Assembly: GCA_963797255.1 (NCBI GenBank)
Contig: CAWCOV010000031.1
Location: 1 to 64,000 of the forward strand
DNA: 64,000 nt
DNA from: JANXZS01 sp963797255
GTDB taxonomy: Bacteria > Acidobacteriota > Terriglobia > Terriglobales > Acidobacteriaceae
Direction of reading: 5' to 3'
Shown: positions 6,986-16,304 of the stretch, piece by piece
Numbering within the stretch: position 1 is the stretch's first letter
How the letters are laid out: each line of letters begins with the position of its first letter
Notes under the pieces: model-generated
The model's database searches: none
The model's input: only the letters and a program-made list of their open reading frames with translations
Told to the model about the DNA's origin: nothing
Translations under genes and position numbers: made by a program

Positions 6986-9586
6986 TTGGCCACGGATTCT
7001 GAAGACGGTGTGCGCCTCGATGGTCCAACGTGGAAACACTGGCTCTTTCTCATCGCGATCCTGCTCATTGTCGCCGCCGTCGTCCTTCCCCCGCTCGTCA
7101 ATATCAGCCGCTACAAGCGGCGCATCGCCACCAGCATCAGTTCCAGCATTGGCCGTCCCGTCCACATGTCCACGGTCCGTCTGCATCTGCTGCCTCGTCC
7201 CGGATTTGAGATCTCCGATTTCGAAGTAGAAGAAGACCCTGCGTTCGGCGACGAACCCATGCTCCGGTCCGCCAGCGTGGACGCTTCCATCCGGCTCTCC
7301 TCCCTATGGCGCGGACGCCTCGAGATGGGGCGCATCAAATTCGACGAGCCCAGCCTCAACCTCGTGCGCGACTCCCACGGAAAATGGAACTTCGGCACGG
7401 TCCTCATCAAAGCTTCGCAGAGTGACATTGCACCAACACCGCAGATTCGGCCCGGAAGCGCACTGCGCTTTCCCTATATCGAGGCCACCAACGCCCGCAT
7501 CAATTTCAAACAGGGATATGAGAAGAAGTCGCTCTCGTTTCTCAATTCTGACGTATCCGTGTGGGTAGACAAGCCGGATCAGTGGCGTTTGCGCTTCGAA
7601 GCACAGCCCGCACGAACCGACCTCGACCTCGCGCTCGCCGACACCGGCATCGTCCGCATCGATGGAACATTCCGACGCGCCACCCAACTCGACCAGGTCC
7701 CAATCACCCTGCATACGGAATGGACAAAGGCTCCGCTGGGACAACTAACCCGTCTGCTGGCGGACAGAGACATGGGTTGGCGCGGAGACCTGAATGTGAG
7801 CGCGGACCTGACCGGAACTCCGGCAAGCTTGCAGTTCAAAACCAGAATCCGAGCCAACGATGTGCATCGGTTGGAGTTCGCGTTGCTCGACCAGATGGAC
7901 CTCGACGCAACCTGCCAGGGCAATTATCAGCGAGCCATCGGCTTGCTTGAAAATCTCGCCTGCACATCGCCCATCGGCAAGGGCAAGCTCATGGTGGCAG
8001 GCGCCATCCGAACTCTCTCTTCCGATCCCAAAGCGGACGTAGCCGTGCACATGGAGCAGGTTCCTGTTTCCGCTCTGCTCGAAATGGTGCGCTCTGTACG
8101 AAATGAATTCGCGCCGAACCTTCTCGCTCGCGGCAGCATGGACGGAGATTTTCGCTATGGCCCGCAGGAAGGATTCCCCGGCACCATCCTCGACGGCTCC
8201 GCAACCATCAAGTCCCTCGAACTCTCGTCGCCATTCCTTGAGAGTCCAATCGCGATCCCGCAACTTAGGCTGGTCACCACCGACGGCAATTTCAATCCGG
8301 ATGAGCCACCCGCACGCAGCAAATTAGCCGCGCCCAGCGAATCGGCCTTACTGTTAGAGCCATTCTCCCTCTCCGGCTCAGAGACCGCTCCTCTGCTCGC
8401 CGACGCCAACTTCACCGCCGACCGGTTCGGTGTCCATCTCGCCGGATCGGTGTCGGTGAAGAAGCTGGCCGCTATCTGCAGGAGTTTCGGATTTCTCTCC
8501 TCCGCATTCGCTCCCTTCGGCCCGGTCGGTGTCGCAGACATTAACTTGACCTTGCGAGGCCCCTGGCTGATTCCGGTGACGGAAATCGAGCGTCCGCCCA
8601 CAGCGACTGCGGATGGAACGATCGAGTTCAAGAACGCCCGCCTGGTCCCCTCTTTTCTGACCACCCCTGTCGATCTCCCCGCAGTCAACGGCAACTTCAG
8701 AGGCAATGAAGTGACATGGGAGATTCAGGAATTCAGCTTTGCAGGAATGCGTGGGAACGGCTTCCTCACAAACCCGCTGCCATGCGCCGTAAACAAGGGC
8801 TGTGCGCTGAACTTCGACCTCCACTTTGGCTCAGTCGATATGGCGGCTCTCGAAACCGCGCTCCTCGGTGGCATAGGTCAAGGAAGCGCAATCAAGGATT
8901 TACTCGCTGGCTTGAATAGCAAGCCGCGTCCCTGGCCGACATTGAACGGAACCATCTCAGCAAGCACGCTGAAGCTCGCGACTCTCTCCGTTCACAATGC
9001 GCGCGCTTCCCTTTCGATTGCCGGAACGAAAACGCAGATTGAGTCGCTGGACGGAGAGACTCTCGGCGGCACTTTGAACGTGAATGGATCCATCGACACC
9101 ACCGATAAGCAGCCGCACTATCTGCTCAATGTCGATTTAAGCCGCGCAAACGCAGCCGACATCGCCCCCCTTTTCCACGAGAAATGGGGTAGCGGCACGA
9201 TGAATGCAACCGCTCACCTTGACCTTAGCGGTTACACCGATGAGAAGTTGAGTGACTCCGCAAAAGGCGATTTTCATTGGGATTGGTTTCGCGGATCACT
9301 TCCCGGAGCACCGGAAGACGCGCTCTCCCACTTTGATCGTTGGCAGGCGGCAGGCGCTATCGCCGACCAGCAATTTACTCTCGATCACGGCGCCATCTTT
9401 CGCGGCGGAGAATTCGTGCCCGTCACAGGCACAATTTCCTTCGACCGCGAACTGAATCTGAGCATGGGCAGGGGGGGCTCCGCAGTTCTCGTAACCGGAA
9501 CTGCACAAAAGCCCCTCATGACCGCTGCTGCCCCCACCAAAACCGCCACAACAGTGGAGAGAAGATCCAGCCGCACCAACCCCTAG
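6986..9586 (+). CDS. AsmA-family inner-membrane-anchored protein
   Basis: A large protein with one N-terminal membrane helix (LFLIAILLIVAAVVLPPLV), then the AsmA signature region: SIGRPVHMSTVRLHLLP, DFEVEEDPAFGDEPML, and repeated beta-strand segments through to an AsmA-like C-terminal part (SIAGTKTQIESLDGETLGG). Proteins of this group are repeat-built bridges in the envelope linked to lipid transport and outer-membrane homeostasis; the specific role here is inferred. The TTG at 6986 has AGGAAAGG (6973-6980) at good spacing and avoids overlapping the peptidase gene. An ATG at 6944 in the same frame is the alternative. It is the last gene of the rnc-lepB-lepB operon and ends 18 bp from a convergent gene. 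Confidence 0.85.
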   Translation: MATDSEDGVRLDGPTWKHWLFLIAILLIVAAVVLPPLVNISRYKRRIATSISSSIGRPVHMSTVRLHLLPRPGFEISDFEVEEDPAFGDEPMLRSASVDASIRLSSLWRGRLEMGRIKFDEPSLNLVRDSHGKWNFGTVLIKASQSDIAPTPQIRPGSALRFPYIEATNARINFKQGYEKKSLSFLNSDVSVWVDKPDQWRLRFEAQPARTDLDLALADTGIVRIDGTFRRATQLDQVPITLHTEWTKAPLGQLTRLLADRDMGWRGDLNVSADLTGTPASLQFKTRIRANDVHRLEFALLDQMDLDATCQGNYQRAIGLLENLACTSPIGKGKLMVAGAIRTLSSDPKADVAVHMEQVPVSALLEMVRSVRNEFAPNLLARGSMDGDFRYGPQEGFPGTILDGSATIKSLELSSPFLESPIAIPQLRLVTTDGNFNPDEPPARSKLAAPSESALLLEPFSLSGSETAPLLADANFTADRFGVHLAGSVSVKKLAAICRSFGFLSSAFAPFGPVGVADINLTLRGPWLIPVTEIERPPTATADGTIEFKNARLVPSFLTTPVDLPAVNGNFRGNEVTWEIQEFSFAGMRGNGFLTNPLPCAVNKGCALNFDLHFGSVDMAALETALLGGIGQGSAIKDLLAGLNSKPRPWPTLNGTISASTLKLATLSVHNARASLSIAGTKTQIESLDGETLGGTLNVNGSIDTTDKQPHYLLNVDLSRANAADIAPLFHEKWGSGTMNATAHLDLSGYTDEKLSDSAKGDFHWDWFRGSLPGAPEDALSHFDRWQAAGAIADQQFTLDHGAIFRGGEFVPVTGTISFDRELNLSMGRGGSAVLVTGTAQKPLMTAAAPTKTATTVERRSSRTNP

Positions 9587-9604
9587 CCGCTCGATCGCTC
9601 TAGT

Positions 9605-11446
9605 TCAGTTGCTCGCACCAATATGAGCAATCAGCCGGGAGTGAATGCTGTCTCCCACCTCCGGCACGCTGCCATCATTCACGATCACTTCCACCGGCTC
9701 GCCCTCAATCACAAAGCGATGCGTCGCGCGCGATCGCGCAGGAACAACCAGCCGCTGCGTAATCTTCGTCCCCTGCGAACGAACCGTCACCGGCACATCG
9801 CACTCGGCGTATCCATCGTTGGCCACTTCCACGGCCACCAGGTAAGAACCGGCAACGGAGCTCTTGCTCGGGAACACCCCGGCAATCGAAAGATCCGGCA
9901 GACCCTTGTCGTTGTACACCCAGTCGTTAAAGAACCACAGCAGATCCTTCGTGTGGCTTGTCTGCTCAATCAGATGTTCAAAATATTCCGGCGTAACGTC
10001 ATCCGCGGGATTGTAGGCTCGCAACGCCGCCGACAGCGTCCCATCGCCCACCATGTCGCGCAGCATCCACAACACATAAGCAGCCTTCGTCCGGTAATAC
10101 ACGGCATCCGTCGCCTCAATCAGGCTCTGCCCCTTCTCTCCTCCAGGACTGCCCGGCTCTGCAATCGCCAGTGCACTACGCCCACTGTCCATCGCCCGTA
10201 TCGCCGAACCTCGGCCTCCGGTTTTCTCAATCCACAAATTGCCCATGAAGTGCGCCACGCCCTCATTCAGCCATTCTCTCGGCGACAAGAAATACGAATG
10301 CGAAAGTGCATGGCTAAGCGGATTCGTCAGTTGTTCCGGCTTGGCCTCCGCGATCGGCAGAAACAACGCCGCACCGGTTTCGTAAGGGGCATCGTTGCTC
10401 TCCGGCAAATCAAGAATAATCAGCGGAGTCTTCGGAGTGGACCCGAGCCAGTCCCTCATCAGCGGCTGCACCATCGTTGCCGCTGTCAGGTACGACTGCA
10501 CATTTCCCTCATTTTCCGCGCGGGTATAGAGCGTCAAACCGCCAGCGTCATGCTGATACCGCGAAGCAACGAACAGGCTCGGCGTGGCGAATCCCAACGT
10601 GGTCGCCGGAAGTTCGCAGGCTACCACCTGAGGCACATTCGGCGACGGAGGCTCACCCGGCGGTGGCCCCGTCAACGCCACGCGATGTCCGTTCAGAATC
10701 GCCACATTCGGCGCGACCCCGAAAAAATCTTGCGTCACTTTCATGCTGATGCGTGCAGCCGATTGTCGCTGCTTCTGATGCCCGATCTCCACAAACAATT
10801 TCGCGCCGTCTCCCAGCATCACCGGCACTGAAGCGATCGGATACCACGCAACATTCCCAAATCCCCGCAGCCCTACAAAGTCAGTAGAGATCCGATCCCA
10901 ATCCGATCGCTTCGCCAGATCGCTCGGCGTGCCAATCGCTTCCAGCCGTTGACCAGACAGGGAGATTCGTCCGCTGTAAACAACGTCCATCGCGATCTCC
11001 TTGCCCGGAGCCAGGGCTTGCGGCAGCACGACAACTGCCTCGTGAAGCATGCCCGTATGATCCGCATCGCTGGCCAGATTCTGCCGCCCCAGCGTTGCTT
11101 CCGCGCCGCCAACGCGAATGGATTGCCAAATCAGCGTAGATGAAAGCTGCAGCGGAATATTAGCCAGCGGCTGCGTCCCGCCATTCCGCACCTTGATCAC
11201 CGCACGCACCGCCAGCGATTCCGTCTGCGGAGTCAACCGCACATCCAGATTGTATGCAGTAAAAACGATCGCGTCGCGTTCCGCATCCGTCGCCTTCGGC
11301 CCGGAGTTCTCCTGTGCATTCGCCTTCTTCTGCGGGGCAGCTTTGGGGCGAGCCGAAGCGGCAGGACGTTGCGGTGGATTGCTAACCTGGGCCTGAACAT
11401 TTGCCGTGCACAGCAGGAGCGCCGTCACGAGGACCAAAAACCTCAT
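9605..11446 (-). CDS. Exported M1-peptidase-like protein lacking the catalytic Glu
   Basis: A 613-residue protein with a signal peptide (VLVTALLLCTANVQAQ) and an N-terminal beta-rich part like the first domain of M1 aminopeptidases. The zinc-site region reads H379-A-L-S-H383 where M1 enzymes have HExxH, followed by the family-typical WLNEGVAHF (Glu395). The two histidines and the downstream Glu are kept, but the general-base glutamate is Ala. Only 11 residues separate the second His from the later Glu, where 18 is usual. It may bind metal without being a normal peptidase. The ATG overlaps the stop of the upstream rlmB-type gene (ATGA), so the two are coupled. Confidence 0.75.
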   Translation of the reverse strand: MRFLVLVTALLLCTANVQAQVSNPPQRPAASARPKAAPQKKANAQENSGPKATDAERDAIVFTAYNLDVRLTPQTESLAVRAVIKVRNGGTQPLANIPLQLSSTLIWQSIRVGGAEATLGRQNLASDADHTGMLHEAVVVLPQALAPGKEIAMDVVYSGRISLSGQRLEAIGTPSDLAKRSDWDRISTDFVGLRGFGNVAWYPIASVPVMLGDGAKLFVEIGHQKQRQSAARISMKVTQDFFGVAPNVAILNGHRVALTGPPPGEPPSPNVPQVVACELPATTLGFATPSLFVASRYQHDAGGLTLYTRAENEGNVQSYLTAATMVQPLMRDWLGSTPKTPLIILDLPESNDAPYETGAALFLPIAEAKPEQLTNPLSHALSHSYFLSPREWLNEGVAHFMGNLWIEKTGGRGSAIRAMDSGRSALAIAEPGSPGGEKGQSLIEATDAVYYRTKAAYVLWMLRDMVGDGTLSAALRAYNPADDVTPEYFEHLIEQTSHTKDLLWFFNDWVYNDKGLPDLSIAGVFPSKSSVAGSYLVAVEVANDGYAECDVPVTVRSQGTKITQRLVVPARSRATHRFVIEGEPVEVIVNDGSVPEVGDSIHSRLIAHIGASN

Positions 11447-12234
11447 GAACCAAGCCCCTTCTGCTTTTTGCGCACAGGCTCCTCAGCCTTCACGGCCGCA
11501 GGTCGCAGTGCAGCCCTTCGCTGCCGCGCCGCCTCATACAGCACCGTTGCGCCCGCCGCGGAAACGTTCAGCGACGACACCGCGCCGGCCATCGGAATCC
11601 GCATCAGGTGATCGCAAGTGCGCCGCACAAGATCATGCAGTCCGTGCCCCTCATTGCCCAGCACCAGCACAAATTCGCGTGTGTAATCGAACTCGTCGTA
11701 ATCCATCGTGCCGCGCTCGTCCAACCCCAGGCACCAGATATTTTGCTTCTTGATTTCTTCCAGCGACCGTACCAGGTTCACCACGCGAGCCATGCGAACA
11801 TGCTCAGCGGCTCCGGCCGAAGCTTTGATGGCCACAGGGCTAAGCGGAGCCGACCGCCGCTCCGTCATCACAATGCCGCTAACTCCCGCGCCGTCCGCTG
11901 TGCGCAAAAGTGCGCCAAGGTTTTGCGGATCTTCCACACCGTCCAAAGCCAGCAGGAAGCGCTTGCCGTCCGCAGGTTCAAGCAGGTCCTCAAGATCAAG
12001 AAGTGTTTTCGCGCGAACCACCGCAACCACGCCCTGGTGCGCGGCGGTCTTCGCCATGTGGGTAAGGTGTTCACGCGGCTCAACGCGTAGGCTCACGCCA
12101 ATCTCGCGACAAATGTCGACAATCTTCTGCAAGCGCAGGTCCTGTCTCTCGCGAGCCACGCATACATGATCGAAACGGCGTTTTCCAGCCTTGAGCGCCT
12201 CTTCAACAGGGTGCAGGCCGTACAGAATTTCCAT
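11443..12234 (-). CDS. rlmB: 23S rRNA 2'-O-methyltransferase, SpoU family (RlmB-type)
   Basis: Methylates a ribose in 23S rRNA using S-adenosylmethionine; RlmB acts on G2251 (E. coli numbering). The 263-residue product has the N-terminal substrate-binding part (MEILYGLHPVEEALKAGKR) and the three SpoU motifs: DGVEDPQNLGALLRTADGAG, LVLGNEGHGL and SLNVSAAGATVLYEA. These form the trefoil-knot cofactor site. The ATG at 12234 is chosen because MEILYGLHPVEEAL is the normal family N terminus; a frame-open ATG at 12270 is possible. It lies between the aspartyl protease and M1-like genes on the minus strand. The distinction from paralogous SpoU enzymes is by overall similarity only. Confidence 0.88.
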   Translation of the reverse strand: MEILYGLHPVEEALKAGKRRFDHVCVARERQDLRLQKIVDICREIGVSLRVEPREHLTHMAKTAAHQGVVAVVRAKTLLDLEDLLEPADGKRFLLALDGVEDPQNLGALLRTADGAGVSGIVMTERRSAPLSPVAIKASAGAAEHVRMARVVNLVRSLEEIKKQNIWCLGLDERGTMDYDEFDYTREFVLVLGNEGHGLHDLVRRTCDHLMRIPMAGAVSSLNVSAAGATVLYEAARQRRAALRPAAVKAEEPVRKKQKGLGS

Positions 12235-12299
12235 TCTTTCCAGTCTATTCCAAGTTCCCGGTGCGATCACAGGACAGCGGCCGCGCCACGCAAAGGCAC

Positions 12300-13244
12300 T
12301 CAGCCCACCGGAACAATCGACGGATCGCGAGGCTTCGCTTTTGGAACGTCCTTCAAATGCATCGTGGCAGGCGTAGCGGCAAGATGAAACGTCTTACGCG
12401 CCGCCTTGAAACTCACAAGCCCATTCTTCTGGTCGAACGTAAGCGCGAAATATTGCAGAGGACATGAACCGAAATTCGCCAGCGGAAATGCCGAATTGAT
12501 CTCCACAAATGGCTTCTTGAACGTATAGTTACCCAGCCGCAAATCCGAGGCGAGTTTTCCTGCGCGAATCTGGAAGCTGGTCGATAGCGATTGCCCGCTC
12601 CCAAACACCACCGGATCGGACGCAAACTTCAACTTCGACATCAGCGAATCCGGCACGCTGAATCCGCTTCCTCCTGAATCAATCTGCGCCTCCACGTGAT
12701 TCACGCCAATCCGCATCGGCACAATCGGCACCCCGTACGGCATCCGAAATGGCAACACCGTTTGCTCACCATCCGGCTTCAAGGCTCCGGTGTGGAGCGT
12801 CATGCGTTGCCGCGGATAATCCACCGTGAGCAGGTAGTCTCGAAACAACAAAAATCCCAGCAGTCCCTGACAATATCCATCGGAATCGCTCATGGCATGC
12901 TGAAGGGCAGCCACTCCCTTGAATTCCACTCCCGCAACTTTCAAAGATTGAATCAGCAGAACAGGAACTGTCTGTCCTCCCTGCCCGCTCGGATCGCTCA
13001 ACCGAACCTGTCCCGACGCCGGTAGATCCAACTGCGTCGCCAACGCTGAAGTGATCACCGCTTCAGCTCCAGTGCCGGTGTCGAGGATGAATCGGAACGG
13101 TCCTTTCCCGTTGATCGTCACCATCACGAAGGGCTTGTTGTGCGTCAGATCGAGAGGCGCGAGAAGCGCCGTTTGCGCGCGCAGAATTCCCCATGCAGAA
13201 AAAATCAGAAGGACAATGGCCCAACGACGAACAGAGGTGAACAT
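12300..13244 (-). CDS. Exported retropepsin-like aspartyl protease
   Basis: A 314-residue protein with a signal peptide (WAIVLLIFSAWGILRAQ) and two aspartyl-protease half-sites: Asp55 in FILDTGTGA and Asp189 in AQIDSGGSG. A hydrophobic GLLGFLLFRDY loop typical of the fold lies between them. Both halves in one chain suggest a monomeric, two-lobed enzyme in the periplasm. Its substrate is unknown. ATG 13244 has AGAGG seven bases upstream. It is the first gene of a minus-strand unit, 65 bp before the rlmB-type gene. Confidence 0.82.
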   Translation of the reverse strand: MFTSVRRWAIVLLIFSAWGILRAQTALLAPLDLTHNKPFVMVTINGKGPFRFILDTGTGAEAVITSALATQLDLPASGQVRLSDPSGQGGQTVPVLLIQSLKVAGVEFKGVAALQHAMSDSDGYCQGLLGFLLFRDYLLTVDYPRQRMTLHTGALKPDGEQTVLPFRMPYGVPIVPMRIGVNHVEAQIDSGGSGFSVPDSLMSKLKFASDPVVFGSGQSLSTSFQIRAGKLASDLRLGNYTFKKPFVEINSAFPLANFGSCPLQYFALTFDQKNGLVSFKAARKTFHLAATPATMHLKDVPKAKPRDPSIVPVG

Positions 13245-13326
13245 GTCAGCGCCTCTTCGAGCTTTTGCTTTGCACACGACTTCCGCGTGTTCGAAAATCC
13301 GTATTCTTTGTACTTCTCCGAAGCGC

Positions 13327-13361
13327 GTACCCCATCCTTGCCAGGCAAGGGTCGGAATCAG
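13327..13361. repeat. Hairpin repeat, class B
   Basis: A degenerate copy of the class B hairpin (CCTTGC paired with GCAAGG inside CCCA...GGG flanks). It lies in the 674 bp gap between the aspartyl protease start and the next gene. That gap also holds the repeats at 13587 and 13709 and nothing else I can recognise. Confidence 0.7.
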
Positions 13362-13586
13362 AAAGGCATCCCGCGAAATCCTACCGCATCGCCACGCACT
13401 TTACTTCCGACCCGCAATGCTCGCCCCGCAACTCAAGTTACGCAAGCTGCAAAATCAAAGTTCACCTTTTCCATCCCAGGCGCAAGCCCGGCGTGAGCAG
13501 CATCACCTTCGCCTTGCACTCCACCTAATCAGACGAATCAGCGAAGCCTTCGTTAGGTTCGAAGCACCTGCTTCAGTAGCGACATA

Positions 13587-13624
13587 GGGTGGCCGAGTCA
13601 AATCCTCTGTTGGCTTGAGCGGGT
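13587..13624. repeat. Hairpin repeat, class C (degenerate)
   Basis: Begins GGGTGGCC and contains CTGTTGGCTTGAGCGGG, matching the class C unit seen intact at 45085 and 45383. The left arm has drifted, so pairing is incomplete. Confidence 0.6.
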
Positions 13625-13708
13625 TAGCGATGCTGCGTCCCACTTATCATCTCAACCGGACCAACGCGAAATGGAGAGATCCGCGTTCTTCCAATCACCC
13701 GCATAACT

Positions 13709-13807
13709 GGGTGCCCCATCCCTTGCGAAGCAAGGGTGGGAATCAGGAAAACATCGTTAGCCGCCAATGCGGGTGCCCCATGTCTCGCGTTTGAGACATG
13801 GGATTCA
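13709..13807. repeat. Hairpin repeats, class B then class A
   Basis: Two hairpins follow one another. Class B (13709-13746) pairs CCTTGC with GCAAGG. Class A (13771-13807) pairs CCCATGTCTC with GAGACATGGG around GCGTTT. Both open with GGGTGCCCCA and end near ATTCAG or AATCAG. A broken class A half-site (AAGACATGGCACTCAG) follows near 13870. Confidence 0.8.
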
Positions 13808-13918
13808 GCCATCAAGCATTTACTTGAAGTACGCCGGTGAGCCCAGCACTGCTCCAGGTCTGGCCTTTAAGACATGGCACTCAGTCAAGACGAGGAATTC
13901 CGTTGCCAACATCAGCGA

Positions 13919-14674
13919 CTACTTCTTCACGCCGCCTTGAGCGAGCCAATCCTCGTACCGAAGTTCGCCAAGCATCGCGTCGTCCTCGGGAACCAGTGTC
14001 CGTTCACTTAAATGTGCGCCGGAGTAAAGCGCATTCGGATCGGCGACCACCTCGCGCGAATCACCAAGGAAACCCAGGCAGAGACGAATGAGTTCGTCGA
14101 GTCGGAATTTTTTCGGACCGGCTACTTCGACCGTATCGTTTATCGGCGTTCCGGTTGCAACGGTGAACACCGCTTCGGCAACGTCCTCTGAGGCAATCGG
14201 CTGGATCAACACCGGCGAAAGGGGGATGCGGTTTCCCTGAGCCGAGAAGTCTGCGATGCTCTTAACGAACTCGAAGAACTGCGTTGCCTGGACGATCGAG
14301 TACGGCAGGACGGATCCCTTGATGAGTTCCTCTTGAACAATCTTCGCCCGGAAGTATCCGCTTTCCGAGAGACGCTGCGTTCCCACTACCGACAGCGCCA
14401 CGAAATGTCCGACGTTGGCTTCTGCCGCGTACTTCAACAGGTTTGTGGTGGAGGTCTTGAAGAATTCCATCACAGGCTGGTCCTCAAAGGAGGGTGAGTT
14501 CGACACATCGATGACTACCTTTGCATCCTTCAGGGCTGCCGCAAGTCCCTCGCCAGTAAGCGAGTTGACGCCTGTTTTTGGTGAAGCCGTTACTGTCTCA
14601 TGACCGCTCGCCGTGAGTTTCGGCACCAGTTGCGATCCAATAAGACCCGTTCCACCAACCACGACAATTTTCAT
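13919..14674 (-). CDS. NAD(P)-binding (NmrA/atypical SDR) protein
   Basis: A 251-residue Rossmann-fold protein. The glycine motif GGTGLIGSQ lies at the N terminus, and the region with VVIDVSNSPSFED and VGHFVALSVVGTQRL is typical of the NmrA-like atypical short-chain dehydrogenases. These bind NAD(P)H, and many act as reductases or redox sensors; substrate unknown. The ATG at 14674 has AAGGAG upstream and starts MKIVVVGGTG, the family norm. It stands alone between two repeat-rich gaps. Confidence 0.85.
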   Translation of the reverse strand: MKIVVVGGTGLIGSQLVPKLTASGHETVTASPKTGVNSLTGEGLAAALKDAKVVIDVSNSPSFEDQPVMEFFKTSTTNLLKYAAEANVGHFVALSVVGTQRLSESGYFRAKIVQEELIKGSVLPYSIVQATQFFEFVKSIADFSAQGNRIPLSPVLIQPIASEDVAEAVFTVATGTPINDTVEVAGPKKFRLDELIRLCLGFLGDSREVVADPNALYSGAHLSERTLVPEDDAMLGELRYEDWLAQGGVKK

Positions 14675-14796
14675 GAGCTCTCCTTTCGACATAAAGCCGA
14701 GCGAGTACTAACAGTGTTTGAACATGAGATTCAGCAATTTCCCAATCCGACGCAACCTAAGTCTCGTCGCACCTCATGTTTCAGAGGCCTTCGGCC

Positions 14797-14950
14797 GGGT
14801 GCCCCATCCTTGCAAAGCAAGGGTGGGAATCAGAAGAGCATCGTAAGCCACCAAAATGGGTGCCCCACGTCTCGCGTTTGAGACATGGGATTCAGCCCGG
14901 GCCGCAGGTACAAGGTGGCCCATAAAAGCCCTCTGATGACTTGAGTGGGA
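14797..14950. repeat. Hairpin repeat cluster: classes B, A and C in a row
   Basis: Class B lies at 14797-14834, class A at 14858-14898 (left arm CCCACGTCTC, right arm GAGACATGGG) and class C at 14914-14950 (GGTGGCCCAT...ACTTGAGTGGG). They occupy the roughly 600 bp gap before the second ECF sigma gene. No gene is recognisable in the rest of that gap. Confidence 0.78.
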
Positions 14951-15280
14951 AAACAATTCGCCACCGCACTTGACATCCCGACGCGGAGCATCGCGCACCA
15001 GCAATTGCCCACCCCGTCCTGTCTCACTCAAAAATGAACAAATTCGTCCCTTCCCGACATCCAAAACCCCTGTCCTCCCCATACCTTACGAGCCCACCGG
15101 CGTCCCCCTCCTCATTCGCCGCTTGCTCCCGACGATCCGGTGCATCATACTGATTAAGAACGTTTTCCGCACGAGCCACCCCGAGCCTCTAGAAGGACCA
15201 GCTTGGCAGTAACAGGAAAAATTCGAAATCTATTCCCACGACGCGACTTTCCCTCCGCGACGAGCGTCTCCTCTAGTGTC

Positions 15281-15889
15281 ATGACCGCTAATTCGCTGAC
15301 AATCGAGCAGTCCCGCCGTGAGAATGCAAGAGTTGCGCAGGGCCTGCGTCGGCAGGATCCAGGAGTCCTCGACGGCCTCATCGTCCAGTACCAGCACCGC
15401 CTGCTGCGCTACCTGCTCTATCTCACCAGCAATCGCGAATTGGCCGAAGATCTCTTCCAAGAAACCTGGATGCGAGTCCTCGTCCGCGGCGCACAATTCA
15501 AAGGTGAGTCGCGCTTCGACACCTGGCTCTACACCATCGCCCGCAATCTCGTCATCGACGTTCGCCGCAAGCGCACTATGCTCAGCCTCGAAGAACTCTG
15601 CGAAGGCAGCGATGACGATCGCGGTCTCGAAGTCCCGTCCGACGACCCGACACCTTTTGAGAATTACCGCCGCTTTGAAGATGGCGAGCGCGTTGCCGCA
15701 GCCCTCCTCACGCTCGATCCCCTGCACCGCGAAGTTCTAGTTCTGCGATTCCACGAAGAGCTTTCGCTTGAAGAAATTTCCCGAGTCACCAGTGCCCCGC
15801 TCTCTACCGTGAAGTCCCGCTTGTACCGCGGCCTGGCTTCGTTAAAGCCGCGCATGAAAGAAGCAGAAGCACGGGAGGCGGCGCGATGA
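15281..15889 (+). CDS. ECF-family RNA polymerase sigma factor
   Basis: A 202-residue sigma factor. Region 2 holds AEDLFQETWMRVL and FDTWLYTIARNLVID. Region 4 holds LHREVLVLRFHEELSLEEIS and TVKSRLYRGLASLK. The ATG at 15281 gives the usual ECF N terminus but lacks a ribosome site. A TTG at 15203 has AAGGA five bases upstream and would add 26 residues; I cannot decide between them. Its stop overlaps the ATG of the next small membrane protein gene, a typical arrangement for a sigma factor and its membrane regulator. Confidence 0.9.
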   Translation: MTANSLTIEQSRRENARVAQGLRRQDPGVLDGLIVQYQHRLLRYLLYLTSNRELAEDLFQETWMRVLVRGAQFKGESRFDTWLYTIARNLVIDVRRKRTMLSLEELCEGSDDDRGLEVPSDDPTPFENYRRFEDGERVAAALLTLDPLHREVLVLRFHEELSLEEISRVTSAPLSTVKSRLYRGLASLKPRMKEAEAREAAR

Positions 15890-16287
15890 AGTTCCGCATG
15901 CCCGTTTGCAACCACGACAAATGCGCGCAGCCGACGCCGGACCCGAATCTACTCCGCTCGCTCGCCGGTCTGGATGCAGACGAGGAGCGAAACACCGCGC
16001 AAACCGCCCGCCGCAGAGTCGCAGGCAAGGTCCTCTCTGTACGCGAGCAGAAAAGCATCAAGCGCCGCCGACGTGCCATCGCGATCATGTTTTCGGTAGG
16101 CGTACTCGTATTGATCACCCCCGTGATCTGGTCGAGCGTTGACAGCTTCATCGACGAGGGACACTTCGGCGATCTGGGACCACAGGTCACTTTCTTTATT
16201 GTGATTCTTTTCCCTGCACTGCTTGCCGCTCTCATTGCTGCCTGGAGAAACGGGCTCGATGACCGGCACGGAAGACGAAATAGCTAA
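15886..16287 (+). CDS. Small two-helix membrane protein, candidate sigma regulator
   Basis: A 133-residue protein with Cys residues near the N terminus (CNHDKC), a basic stretch (KRRRRA) and two membrane helices (about residues 66-86 and 101-121). I do not recognise a family. Translational overlap (ATGA) with the ECF sigma gene and a strong GGAGG site suggest it is the membrane partner or anti-sigma factor of that sigma. It has no full HxxxCxxC zinc-finger motif, so this is inference from position. Confidence 0.65.
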   Translation: MKFRMPVCNHDKCAQPTPDPNLLRSLAGLDADEERNTAQTARRRVAGKVLSVREQKSIKRRRRAIAIMFSVGVLVLITPVIWSSVDSFIDEGHFGDLGPQVTFFIVILFPALLAALIAAWRNGLDDRHGRRNS

Positions 16288-16304
16288 TATCTGCCGGCGA
16301 CCCA

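Noticed and set aside
5133..7028. A 631-codon minus-strand open frame across rnc and both signal peptidase genes
   Set aside because: It lies opposite three genes with full catalytic motifs. The frame is open because of codon bias, and the translation shows no known domain.
9623..10831. A 402-codon plus-strand frame
   Set aside because: It is the antisense shadow of the M1-like gene and is very rich in Arg and His, as such shadows are in GC-rich DNA.
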